Source: an uncultured Oscillospiraceae bacterium (GTDB lineage: Bacteria; Bacillota; Clostridia; Oscillospirales; Oscillospiraceae). Taken from it: a stretch of 6,879 bases of DNA. This document shows, in pieces, positions 1-5,281 of the stretch. The stretch spans positions 1 through 6,879 of the forward strand of contig CAJUPS010000137.1 in the NCBI GenBank assembly GCA_910588045.1, in the 5' to 3' direction. The notes beneath the pieces are model-generated. The model worked only from the letters and a program-made list of their open reading frames with translations, was not told the DNA's origin and did not search any database. Numbering within the stretch: the stretch's first letter is position 1; each line of letters begins with the position of its first letter. The position numbers were made by a program, and so were the translations under genes.

Positions 1-1402
1 ACAGCTTGCCCCACAGCGCCTTGCCCCAGCCGGTCTCGCTGATGGTGAAGTGGAGCCCGTCGGCGTGGACGCAGTGCCAATACTTGGCGGTGATATAGTG
101 GCCCAGGGCGTACTTGTAGCTGTGGGCCGCGATCTTGGGGTAGCCCGTGGTGCCGGAGGTGAAGAACATCAGCATCAGATCGTCGCCGCAGGGGGCGTCG
201 GGGGTGCGCTCGTACTTGCTGCGGTACATGGGATACTCCTCGTCGAAGCTGTGCCAGCCCTCCCGGGTCCCCCCCGCCATGATCTTCAGGCGCAGGCTGG
301 GGCTGTCCTTTTCCGCCAGCTCCACCTGGCGGGCGGTGTCCCCGTCGGCGGTGCAGACGATGGCGCTGACCTCCGCTGCGTTGAAGCGGTAGGTAAAGTC
401 GTGCTCCTGGAGCTGGTTGGTGGCGGGGATGGCCACGGCCCCCAGCTTGTGGAGCCCCAGGATGGCAAACCAGAACTGATAGTGCCGCTTGAGCACCAGC
501 ATCACCCGATCCCCCCGCCTGATGCCCAGGGCTTTGAAGTAGTTGGCCGCCCGGGAGGAGGCCCGGGACATGTCCTCGAAGGTGAAGCGCCGCTCCGTCT
601 TGTCCCGGTCCAAGTGGAGCATGGCCAGCTTGTCGGGATACTTGGCGGCCACGGCGTCCACGCAGTCGAAGGCGAAGTTGAACTGGTCCGCGTGGGGGAA
701 GGACAGGCTCTGGAGTACCCCCCGGTCGTCCTCCCTGGCGTCGAAGAAGCGCTTGCACACATAGTCCTCGCTGGTGCGGGCCTGGACGATGGACTGGCGC
801 ACCGCCTTCTCGTCGGTCTTCTCCCCGGAGATGACCACCGCGCAGAACACGCAGGGCTTTCCGCCGACGGCGATCATGCCGTGGGGGGTGGAGGAGTTGT
901 AGAGGATGCTGTCCCCCTCGCCAAGGATCTCCGTGTTCTCGCCCACCTGGACCTTCAGCTGGCCGGAGAGGATGATGTCAAACTCCTGTCCGGCGTGGGT
1001 GGTCAGGTGGATGGGCATGTGCTGCTGCGTCTCGTCGTAGTCGTAGGTCACGTAGTAGGGCTCCGCCAGCTTGTTGCGGAAGAAGGGGGCCAGGTTGCTG
1101 ATCTCAATGCCCGGCTCCCTGGCGGTCTGCTGGCCCTGGCCGCGGCGGGTGACGGTGTAGCTGGACAGGTGGGCGCTGTGGCCCTCCAGCAGGTCGGTGA
1201 TGCCGATGCCGAAGGCCAGGGAGCACTTGTGGATGAAGGTAAAGGGCAGGTCGGCCATGCCGCCCTCGTAGGCCCGGTACTCCTCGGGGGTGGTGTCCGT
1301 CCGCCGGGCCATCTCCGCCTCGGTGAAACCGCAGATGCCCCGCATCTCCCGGATCCGGAAAGCCACCTCCATCAGCTGGGGGTTGACGTGTGTGGTGTCC
1401 AT
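1..1402 (-). CDS. XRE-cupin-AMP-forming acyl-CoA synthetase fusion, 3' end missing
   Basis: Reading leftwards from the ATG at 1402-1400, 467 codons are open to the window edge, so the C-terminus is missing. Residues about 8-67 look like an XRE helix-turn-helix (FRIREMRGICGFTEAEMARR, then a YEGG turn and a final AFGIGITDLLEG helix). Residues about 128-200 form a cupin: HAGQEFDIILSG with H136 and E140, then STPHG with H174. From about 235 an adenylate-forming ligase begins (FDCVDAVAAKYPDKLAM). It has the nucleotide-binding motif FFTSGTTGYPK at 412-422, and near the edge SETGWGKALWGK, a form typical of acetyl/medium-chain acyl-CoA synthetases. The family activates a carboxylic acid to acyl-AMP and then acyl-CoA in the cytoplasm; the substrate here is unknown. 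Start choice: AGGGAGGA lies about 6 bases upstream. The T-box leader just upstream implies induction by an uncharged tRNA. The HTH-cupin half could sense a ligand or self-regulate (inference). A full length of about 750-800 residues is expected from family size. Confidence 0.9.
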   Translation of the reverse strand, partial: MDTTHVNPQLMEVAFRIREMRGICGFTEAEMARRTDTTPEEYRAYEGGMADLPFTFIHKCSLAFGIGITDLLEGHSAHLSSYTVTRRGQGQQTAREPGIEISNLAPFFRNKLAEPYYVTYDYDETQQHMPIHLTTHAGQEFDIILSGQLKVQVGENTEILGEGDSILYNSSTPHGMIAVGGKPCVFCAVVISGEKTDEKAVRQSIVQARTSEDYVCKRFFDAREDDRGVLQSLSFPHADQFNFAFDCVDAVAAKYPDKLAMLHLDRDKTERRFTFEDMSRASSRAANYFKALGIRRGDRVMLVLKRHYQFWFAILGLHKLGAVAIPATNQLQEHDFTYRFNAAEVSAIVCTADGDTARQVELAEKDSPSLRLKIMAGGTREGWHSFDEEYPMYRSKYERTPDAPCGDDLMLMFFTSGTTGYPKIAAHSYKYALGHYITAKYWHCVHADGLHFTISETGWGKALWGKL

Positions 1403-1440
1403 GGTGATTCCTCCCTAAGAAAAGATAGGATTTGTGACAA

Positions 1441-1735
1441 AATGAAAAACCCGTCCCAAAGATTCCTCTTTGAGACGAGTTCATAACAAGTTACGTACCC
1501 GCGGTACCACTCAAATTGCGCCCTGACAGGGGCGCCCCTTCAGGCTCCAGCAAGCCCTATGCTCTCACGCGGCAGACACGGGAGGCGTCTACTTGCCCGG
1601 CACTCCGGACGTTCGGGCCTCCAGCTCGGAAGGGATGGGACACTGGGACCTCCTGCCGCCGGGCTTCCACCGCGCCCCGGCTCTCTGCGGACAGCGGGCC
1701 CCGTCCGTCTTCGTCATCGCTTTTCTATTGACTTT
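1441..1735 (-). promoter_or_regulatory. T-box riboswitch (tRNA-sensing leader)
   Basis: On the minus strand the leader carries the T-box landmarks in order. Stem I opens with GCGATGACG (1720-1712), has the AGAGAG bulge (1686-1681), a GGTGGAA distal element and GAGCTGG on the return strand. The stem II region has AGTAGACG and ends in GTGAGAGC. Stem III is GCGCCC/GGGCGC (1530-1535 with 1518-1523). The T-box core GAGTGGTACCGCGGGT occupies 1512-1497. Its UGGU (1509-1506) would pair with an ACCA tRNA end, implying discriminator base A. UUUGAG (1515-1510) can pair with CUCAAA (1474-1469) to form the antiterminator; the latter bases are also part of the terminator, so the two folds exclude each other. 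The specifier is uncertain: CCC (1639-1637), followed by the usual A, is my best guess; ATC (1636-1634) is the alternative. The leader lies only 38 bases before the HTH-cupin-ligase start and must control it. Confidence 0.95.
1443..1477 (-). terminator. T-box leader attenuator/terminator
   Basis: An 11-bp stem, CGUCUCAAAGA (1477-1467) with UCUUUGGGACG (1462-1452), contains one G-U pair and closes on a GGAA tetraloop. It is followed by GGG and five U residues. Its 5' arm contains the bases that the T-box core uses for the antiterminator, so this is a regulated terminator rather than the end of a transcript. Confidence 0.92.
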
Positions 1736-1741
1736 GGGGGT

Positions 1742-1770
1742 ATTTTATACGATTCCTCCCCGGTTGTCAA
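1742..1770 (-). promoter_or_regulatory. sigma-A type promoter of the T-box/ligase transcript
   Basis: On the minus strand a perfect -35 TTGACA (1770-1765) is followed after 17 bases by TAAAAT (1747-1742), a five-of-six match to the -10. The predicted start near 1735 lies just before the first conserved T-box bases at 1720, which fits a leader of about 290 nt. Confidence 0.8.
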
Positions 1771-1804
1771 GAGGAAATTTTATGAATCCACCCCTATTCC
1801 CGGC

Positions 1805-1832
1805 TTGCGCAGCGGAAAATTTGTGCTATAAT
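1805..1832 (+). promoter_or_regulatory. sigma-A type promoter of degV, extended -10
   Basis: TTGCGC (1805-1810), a 16-base spacer and a perfect TATAAT (1827-1832), with a TG one base upstream of the -10 (extended -10). Transcription would start near 1839-1840, leaving a leader of about 60 nt. Its -35 lies 34 bases from the -35 of the divergent T-box promoter, so one regulator could affect both. Confidence 0.78.
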
Positions 1833-1841
1833 AGGGGGGAA

Positions 1842-1869
1842 CAGGTCGGGTGGTGCCGCGCCCCACCTG
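1842..1869 (+). other. hairpin in the degV leader with a T-box-core-like sequence
   Basis: CAGGT (1842-1846) pairs with ACCTG (1865-1869) and GGG with CCC inside it. The loop side carries GGGTGGTGCCGCG (1848-1860), one base away from the usual T-box core GGGTGGNACCGCG. No stem I can precede it because the promoter is immediately upstream. It could be a leader hairpin, a decayed T-box remnant, or chance. Confidence 0.4.
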
Positions 1870-1898
1870 GCATCGTTTCTCAAGAAGGGAGAACCAAT

Positions 1899-2765
1899 AT
1901 GCGAGATTACGTCATTCTGACCGACAGCTGCTGCGATCTCCCCGCCCCCATGGCGGAGGAGATGGAGCTATGTGTCCTGCCCCTGAGCTTCGTCATGGAG
2001 GGCCGGGAATATTTCAACTACCTCGACCACCGGGACATCGCCCCTGCGGACTTCTACCGGCGGCTGAGAGACGGTGCGCTGGGCACCACCTCCGCCATCA
2101 ACGTGGCCGTCTTCACCGAGACCATGTCCGCCCTGGTGGCGGAGGGCAAGGACGTGCTGTGCATCTCCTTTTCCTCCGGGCTGTCCACCACCTACCAATC
2201 CGCCTGCATCGCCGCGGAGGACGTCATGGCCGCCCACCCGGACAGCAGGGTCTTGGTCTGCGACAGCCGGGCCGCCTCCATGGGCCAGGGCCTGCTGGTC
2301 TACCTGGCCGTCCAGGAGAAGCGGAAAGGGCGGGGCATAGAGGAGGTCCGGGACTTCGTGGAGGAGCGGAAAAACCACATCGACCACTGGTTCACCGTGG
2401 ACGACCTCAACCACCTCAAGCGGGGCGGCCGGGTGTCTGCGGCGGCGGCCCTGGTGGGGACGATGCTCCAGATGAAGCCCGTGCTCCACGTGGACGACGA
2501 CGGACACCTGATCCCCATGAGCAAGGTCCGGGGACGGAAGGCGTCCATGCGGGCCCTGGTGGAGCAGATGGAGGAGCTGGCGGAGGATACGTCGGTGGTG
2601 TTCATCAGCCACGGCGACTGCGAGGCGGACGCCAGGGAGCTGGCGGAGATGATCCAGGCCAGGCACAAGGTGGACAAGCTGGTCATCAGCTACGTGGGCC
2701 CCGTCATTGGGAACCACTCCGGCCCGGGCACCCTGGCCCTGTTCTTCCAGGGGAAGCACAAGTAA
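1899..2765 (+). CDS. DegV family fatty-acid-binding protein
   Basis: The gene encodes 288 residues, the usual DegV length of about 280-290. Family landmarks are all visible: TDS at 8-10, GTTSAINV from 62, the SSGLSTTYQSA loop from 92, DSRAASMGQGLLV, LKRGGRVS in the second domain, and a C-terminal GPVIGNHSGPGTLALFF. DegV/FakB proteins are cytosolic two-domain proteins that hold a fatty acid and, in FakB members, present it to the kinase FakA for phospholipid synthesis. No FakA is in view, so the exact partner and lipid are unknown. The start at 1899 is chosen because AAGGGAG lies 6-7 bases before it; upstream in-frame codons overlap the divergent T-box region. It is monocistronic with its own promoter and diverges from the acyl-CoA synthetase gene. 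Its TAA stop is also the left flank of an inserted inverted-repeat element, so the stop may have been affected by that insertion. Confidence 0.93.
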   Translation: MRDYVILTDSCCDLPAPMAEEMELCVLPLSFVMEGREYFNYLDHRDIAPADFYRRLRDGALGTTSAINVAVFTETMSALVAEGKDVLCISFSSGLSTTYQSACIAAEDVMAAHPDSRVLVCDSRAASMGQGLLVYLAVQEKRKGRGIEEVRDFVEERKNHIDHWFTVDDLNHLKRGGRVSAAAALVGTMLQMKPVLHVDDDGHLIPMSKVRGRKASMRALVEQMEELAEDTSVVFISHGDCEADARELAEMIQARHKVDKLVISYVGPVIGNHSGPGTLALFFQGKHK

Positions 2766-2926
2766 GAACCTGTATTCACAACCGCTGCACGCTGTCTGGG
2801 CGGTCTTTTCCCCGCCGTACGGCGTCAATTTTCCTCGCAATCCGTCAGGATTGCTTCAAAAAATTTCCTTGTCCGGCGAGAAAAATCCTCGCCCATCCAG
2901 CATCCCCCGGTTATGAATACAGGTTC
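2766..2926. mobile_element. MITE-like element 1 (161 bp), TAA-flanked
   Basis: The ends are 19-bp inverted repeats with one mismatch: GAACCTGTATTCACAACCG (2766-2784) and its complement at 2908-2926. The repeat resumes inside: 2791-2802 pairs with 2890-2901 at 10 of 12 positions, so the whole element can fold into one long stem. The centre holds a 12-bp palindrome CGCCGTACGGCG (2813-2824), a hairpin GCAATCC-GTCA-GGATTGC (2837-2854), and GGCGAG/CTCGCC (2875-2893). TAA flanks both ends (2763-2765 and 2927-2929), as a 3-bp target duplication would. There is no coding capacity. Three-base TNA duplications are known from IS1031-type IS5-family elements, so an IS5-like transposase is a possible mobiliser (inference). 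As RNA it may also terminate degV transcription. Confidence 0.75.
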
Positions 2927-2929
2927 TAA

Positions 2930-2953
2930 TTCTTTTTCTTGAAAGAAAAAGAA
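2930..2953. repeat. AT-rich perfect hairpin
   Basis: TTCTTTTTCT (2930-2939) and AGAAAAAGAA (2944-2953) are exact complements around a TGAA loop, directly after the MITE-like element. A further GAACCAAAAAGAAC follows. No U-tract follows it on either strand, so it is not a classical terminator. Its role is unknown; a repeated intergenic sequence is possible. Confidence 0.5.
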
Positions 2954-3056
2954 CCAAAAAGAACTTTAGTACGCGCCGGAAGCTCCTGCTGTTCCTGGAT
3001 TTTTTGCCCGGTAACGGACAGAAGGCGGAATCGGGAAGCAGGATACGAACGGTGAA

Positions 3057-3090
3057 AGAGCCCCCGCCCGGTCAGCCGGGCGGGGGCTCT
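3057..3090. terminator. 15-bp GC-rich hairpin, possible terminator lacking a U-tract
   Basis: AGAGCCCCCGCCCGG (3057-3071) and its exact complement (3076-3090) enclose a TCAG loop. The stem is very stable, but the plus strand continues GCCGCGG rather than with U residues, and the minus strand has only a short UUC. It sits between degV and the dnaD promoter and could stop read-through in either direction. The rest of 2954-3114 shows nothing else I can support. Confidence 0.5.
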
Positions 3091-3114
3091 GCCGCGGCAC
3101 GACAAAACTCCCCC

Positions 3115-3143
3115 TTTACGAAACCCGTTTTTTCCTGTAGAAT
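3115..3143 (+). promoter_or_regulatory. probable promoter of the dnaD-dnaC unit
   Basis: TTTACG (3115-3120), a 17-base spacer and TAGAAT (3138-3143). Initiation near 3150 would leave a short leader holding the GGGAGGG ribosome-binding site at 3164-3170. If correct, the ATG at 3142 lies inside the -10 box and cannot be the dnaD start. Confidence 0.6.
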
Positions 3144-3177
3144 GGGAGGGAAAAGAATCGGACGGGAGGGAATACCG

Positions 3178-4116
3178 ATAAGCGAATTTGTTGTGCATCT
3201 GCCGGAGGCGGAGGAGAACGTGGTCCTCTCCGGCACGGCGGCCGAGCGCCTCATCCGGTGCGGCAGCGCCGACGCCGCCCTGCTCTACATCGCCCTGCTG
3301 AAAAACCGGGGCGACGGCGGCCAGGCCCAGGCCCAGCTCCACTGGGACCAGGCGCGATTCCGCCCGGCCCTTGACGTGCTGGCCAGGGAGAAGCTGGTCT
3401 CTCCGACCCCCGGCATCCTTCCTCCCCCGGAGGAGGAGCGCAGGGCGGAGTACACCCGGGCGGACCTGCTCCGCTCCCTGGAGAATGAGGAGTTTTCCGG
3501 GCTGACCCAGGCGGTGGAGGGGCGGCTGGGGAAGAAGCTGAGCACCCCCGATCTGATGATCCTGCTGGGCCTCTACGATCAGGTGGGCTTACCGGCGGAT
3601 GTGATCTACCTGCTGGTGAACTTCTGCGCGGAGCGGGAGGCCCGCCGCCTCGGCGAGGGCCGCCGACCCACGCTGCGCAAAATCGAGCGGGAGGGCTACC
3701 TCTGGGCCCGCCTGGGCCTGATGACCCAGGAGAGCGCCGCCGCCTATATCAAGAAGTACCAGCGCAGCCAGGAGGCCATCCCCCGGCTGATGCACCTGCT
3801 GAACCTGGGCGACCGGCTCCCCTCGCCCACGGAGTCGGACTATCTGACGGCCTGGGGGGAGATGGGCTTTGAGGACGAGGCCATCCTGCGGGCCTATGAC
3901 CGCACGGTGGTCAAGTGCGGGAGTTTGAAGTGGGCCTATATGAACCGGATTTTGCTCTCCTGGAATGAGAAGGGACTGCACACCGTTGCCCAGATCGAGA
4001 CGGGGGACCGCCCGCCCCGGCAGCGGAGTACCCCCCAGGAGTCCGGCAGCGCCGTCCGGGAGGACATGGCCCGGATGGCGAGATACTACCAGCAGCTGAA
4101 AAAGGAGGGGAGCTAA
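3178..4116 (+). CDS. dnaD: DnaD domain protein (primosome component)
   Basis: 312 residues from an ATA codon at 3178. Residues 1 to about 90 form a winged-helix-like N-terminus (SGTAAERLIRCGSADAALLY). Residues about 93-195 are a DnaB_2/DnaD C-domain (LLRSLENEEFSGLTQAVEGR, then LMILLGLYDQVGLPADVIYL). A second helical repeat at about 200-283 carries the conserved YxxxIxxxW-like signature (Y254 to W262) followed by EKGLHTV. DnaD proteins bind and remodel DNA at origins and stalled forks and help load the replicative helicase. Start: GGGAGGG (3164-3170) sits 7 bases before ATA; no ATG, GTG or TTG has such spacing. The in-frame ATG at 3142 has no ribosome-binding site and overlaps the promoter -10, while the in-frame GTG at 3193 is 22 bases from the Shine-Dalgarno. 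The stop touches the next gene's start codon, so the two are co-translated. The chromosomal layout argues against a phage copy, though phage DnaD proteins are similar. Confidence 0.88.
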   Translation: MSEFVVHLPEAEENVVLSGTAAERLIRCGSADAALLYIALLKNRGDGGQAQAQLHWDQARFRPALDVLAREKLVSPTPGILPPPEEERRAEYTRADLLRSLENEEFSGLTQAVEGRLGKKLSTPDLMILLGLYDQVGLPADVIYLLVNFCAEREARRLGEGRRPTLRKIEREGYLWARLGLMTQESAAAYIKKYQRSQEAIPRLMHLLNLGDRLPSPTESDYLTAWGEMGFEDEAILRAYDRTVVKCGSLKWAYMNRILLSWNEKGLHTVAQIETGDRPPRQRSTPQESGSAVREDMARMARYYQQLKKEGS

Positions 4117-5118
4117 TTGCCGCGGGATGGAAAAATCATGGCGGCGGCCCTCCGCCAATTCCAGGCGGACAAGGCCCAGCGTCAGACCCAGTTGGAGCAG
4201 CGCACGGCGCAGGCGTACCGCCGCGTCCCCGGTCTGGCGGACCTGGACGGGGAGCTGCGGGGGACGGCGGCCCGGATCGTGCTGGCGGCCTTCGAGAGCG
4301 AGGGGGACCCGGAGAGGGCCCTGGCGGCGCTGGAGGAGAACAACCTCGCCCTCCAGCACCGGCGCACCGCGCTTCTCACGGCGGCGGGCCTCCCCGCCGA
4401 CTGGCTGGACGATGCTCCGGCCTGTCGGCGCTGCGGCGACACGGGGTATCTCCCCGACGGCCGGGCCTGTCAGTGCCTGCTGCAATACTACACCAGGGAG
4501 CAGAACCGGCAGCTGAGCAAGCTCATGGACCTGGAGAACCAGTCCTTCGACCGGTTCTCCCTGGAGTGGTACAGCGAGGCGGTGCGGCCCGACTACGGGT
4601 GCAGCCCCCGGGAGAATATGCGCATGGTCCGGGGGCTGTGCGAGAAGTACGCCCGCACCTTCCCCCAGGAGAGCGCCAACCTGCTGTTCACCGGCCCTCC
4701 GGGGCTGGGGAAGACCTTCCTGTCCGCCTGCATCGCCCGGGAGGTCAGCGCCCGGGGCTTCTCCGTGGTGTACGACACGGCCTCCCACGTGCTGGAGCAG
4801 TTCGAGCGGCGAAAATTCGGCCGGGAGGACCCCTACGAGGAGGACCCGGACCGGGATGTTAACCGGTATCTGCGGTGCGACCTGCTGCTTATGGACGATC
4901 TGGGGACGGAGATGAACCTGCCCTTCTCCCAGTCGGTGGTGTATCAGATCATCAACGAGCGTCTGGTCAACGCCCGCAGGACGGTGCTCTCCTCCAACCT
5001 GCCCGTGGAGGAGTTGGGGCGACGGTATGGGGAAGCTGTGCTCTCCCGCATCCGGGGGGAGTACCAGATCGTCTGGTTCTTCGGCGAGGACATCCGTCGG
5101 CTGAAGAGGGACCGGTAG
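4117..5118 (+). CDS. dnaC: DnaC/DnaI-like AAA+ helicase loader
   Basis: 333 residues. The N-terminal ~100 residues are charged and helical. A zinc-type cluster C103-x2-C106-x11-C118-x-C120 follows, as in the zinc-binding N-domain of DnaI-like loaders. The AAA+ core has Walker A GPPGLGKT at 193-200, Walker B LLLMDDLG at 256-263, a sensor-like SSNLP, and an arginine-rich LSRIRGEY near the end. Such proteins bind ATP and load the hexameric replicative helicase on DNA; IstB transposition helpers share the core but usually lack this cysteine N-domain. The TTG start at 4117 is immediately after the dnaD stop, with AAGGAGGGG 6-7 bases upstream; an ATG at 4138 is the alternative but has a weaker site. 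Pairing with dnaD points to one primosome unit. Exact DnaC versus DnaI orthology cannot be settled here. Confidence 0.9.
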   Translation: MPRDGKIMAAALRQFQADKAQRQTQLEQRTAQAYRRVPGLADLDGELRGTAARIVLAAFESEGDPERALAALEENNLALQHRRTALLTAAGLPADWLDDAPACRRCGDTGYLPDGRACQCLLQYYTREQNRQLSKLMDLENQSFDRFSLEWYSEAVRPDYGCSPRENMRMVRGLCEKYARTFPQESANLLFTGPPGLGKTFLSACIAREVSARGFSVVYDTASHVLEQFERRKFGREDPYEEDPDRDVNRYLRCDLLLMDDLGTEMNLPFSQSVVYQIINERLVNARRTVLSSNLPVEELGRRYGEAVLSRIRGEYQIVWFFGEDIRRLKRDR

Positions 5119-5126
5119 CCTGATAA

Positions 5127-5184
5127 GAGCCTGTCCCAGAATGAGACGTGCGCAGATTGCGCCGCCACATTCTGGGACAGGCTC
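5127..5184. mobile_element. MITE-like element 2 (58 bp), TAA-flanked
   Basis: Perfect 17-bp inverted repeats, GAGCCTGTCCCAGAATG (5127-5143) and its complement (5168-5184), flank a 24-base centre with its own GCGCA-GAT-TGCGC hairpin (5150-5162). TAA lies on both sides (5124-5126, 5185-5187). The end GARCCTGT and the TAA flank match element 1 at 2766-2926, which argues for a mobile family rather than a simple terminator. It begins 8 bases after the dnaC stop and may also end dnaD-dnaC transcription; a short UUUU (5191-5194) follows. Confidence 0.68.
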
Positions 5185-5202
5185 TAAGAATTTTAAGAAT
5201 TT
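5185..5202. repeat. tandem TAAGAATTT x2
   Basis: Two exact adjacent copies of TAAGAATTT just right of element 2 and 15 bases before the -35 of the next gene. It could be an AT-rich upstream promoter element or replication slippage next to an insertion. Its function is unproven. Confidence 0.4.
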
Positions 5203-5217
5203 GTAATGGATTTCCTC

Positions 5218-5246
5218 TTGCTTTTCTCCCGAGAAAGGTAGATAAT
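5218..5246 (+). promoter_or_regulatory. promoter of the polysaccharide deacetylase gene
   Basis: TTGCTT (5218-5223), a 17-base spacer and GATAAT (5241-5246), with an AT-rich stretch upstream. The predicted start near 5253 gives a leader of about 30 nt. Confidence 0.7.
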
Positions 5247-5281
5247 AAGGTTGTCAAATTGTGTCGAAGGAAGTCCATATC

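Noticed and set aside
50..1486. Long plus-strand open frame of 478 codons opposite the ligase gene
   Set aside because: It is Gly/Val/Leu-rich without domain motifs and overlaps both the T-box terminator and the well-supported minus-strand fusion gene; an antisense shadow of GC-rich codons.
1593..1898. Upstream extension of degV by 102 codons
   Set aside because: It crosses the divergent T-box stem I, both promoters and the degV leader; the Shine-Dalgarno and family start support 1899.
1968..2840. Minus-strand open frame across degV
   Set aside because: Val/His/Gly-rich with no motif, antisense to a clear DegV protein.
3004..3177. Longer dnaD start from TTG at 3004 or ATG at 3142
   Set aside because: The segment contains the 15-bp hairpin and the probable promoter and lacks ribosome-binding sites for those codons.
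3589..4788. Minus-strand open frame of 399 codons
   Set aside because: Antisense to dnaD and dnaC, spans both genes and their junction, and shows no recognisable domain.
5126..5185. Simple rho-independent terminator of dnaC only
   Set aside because: Terminator function is possible, but the shared end sequence and TAA flanks with element 1 fit a mobile inverted-repeat element better, and the U-tract is short and distant.
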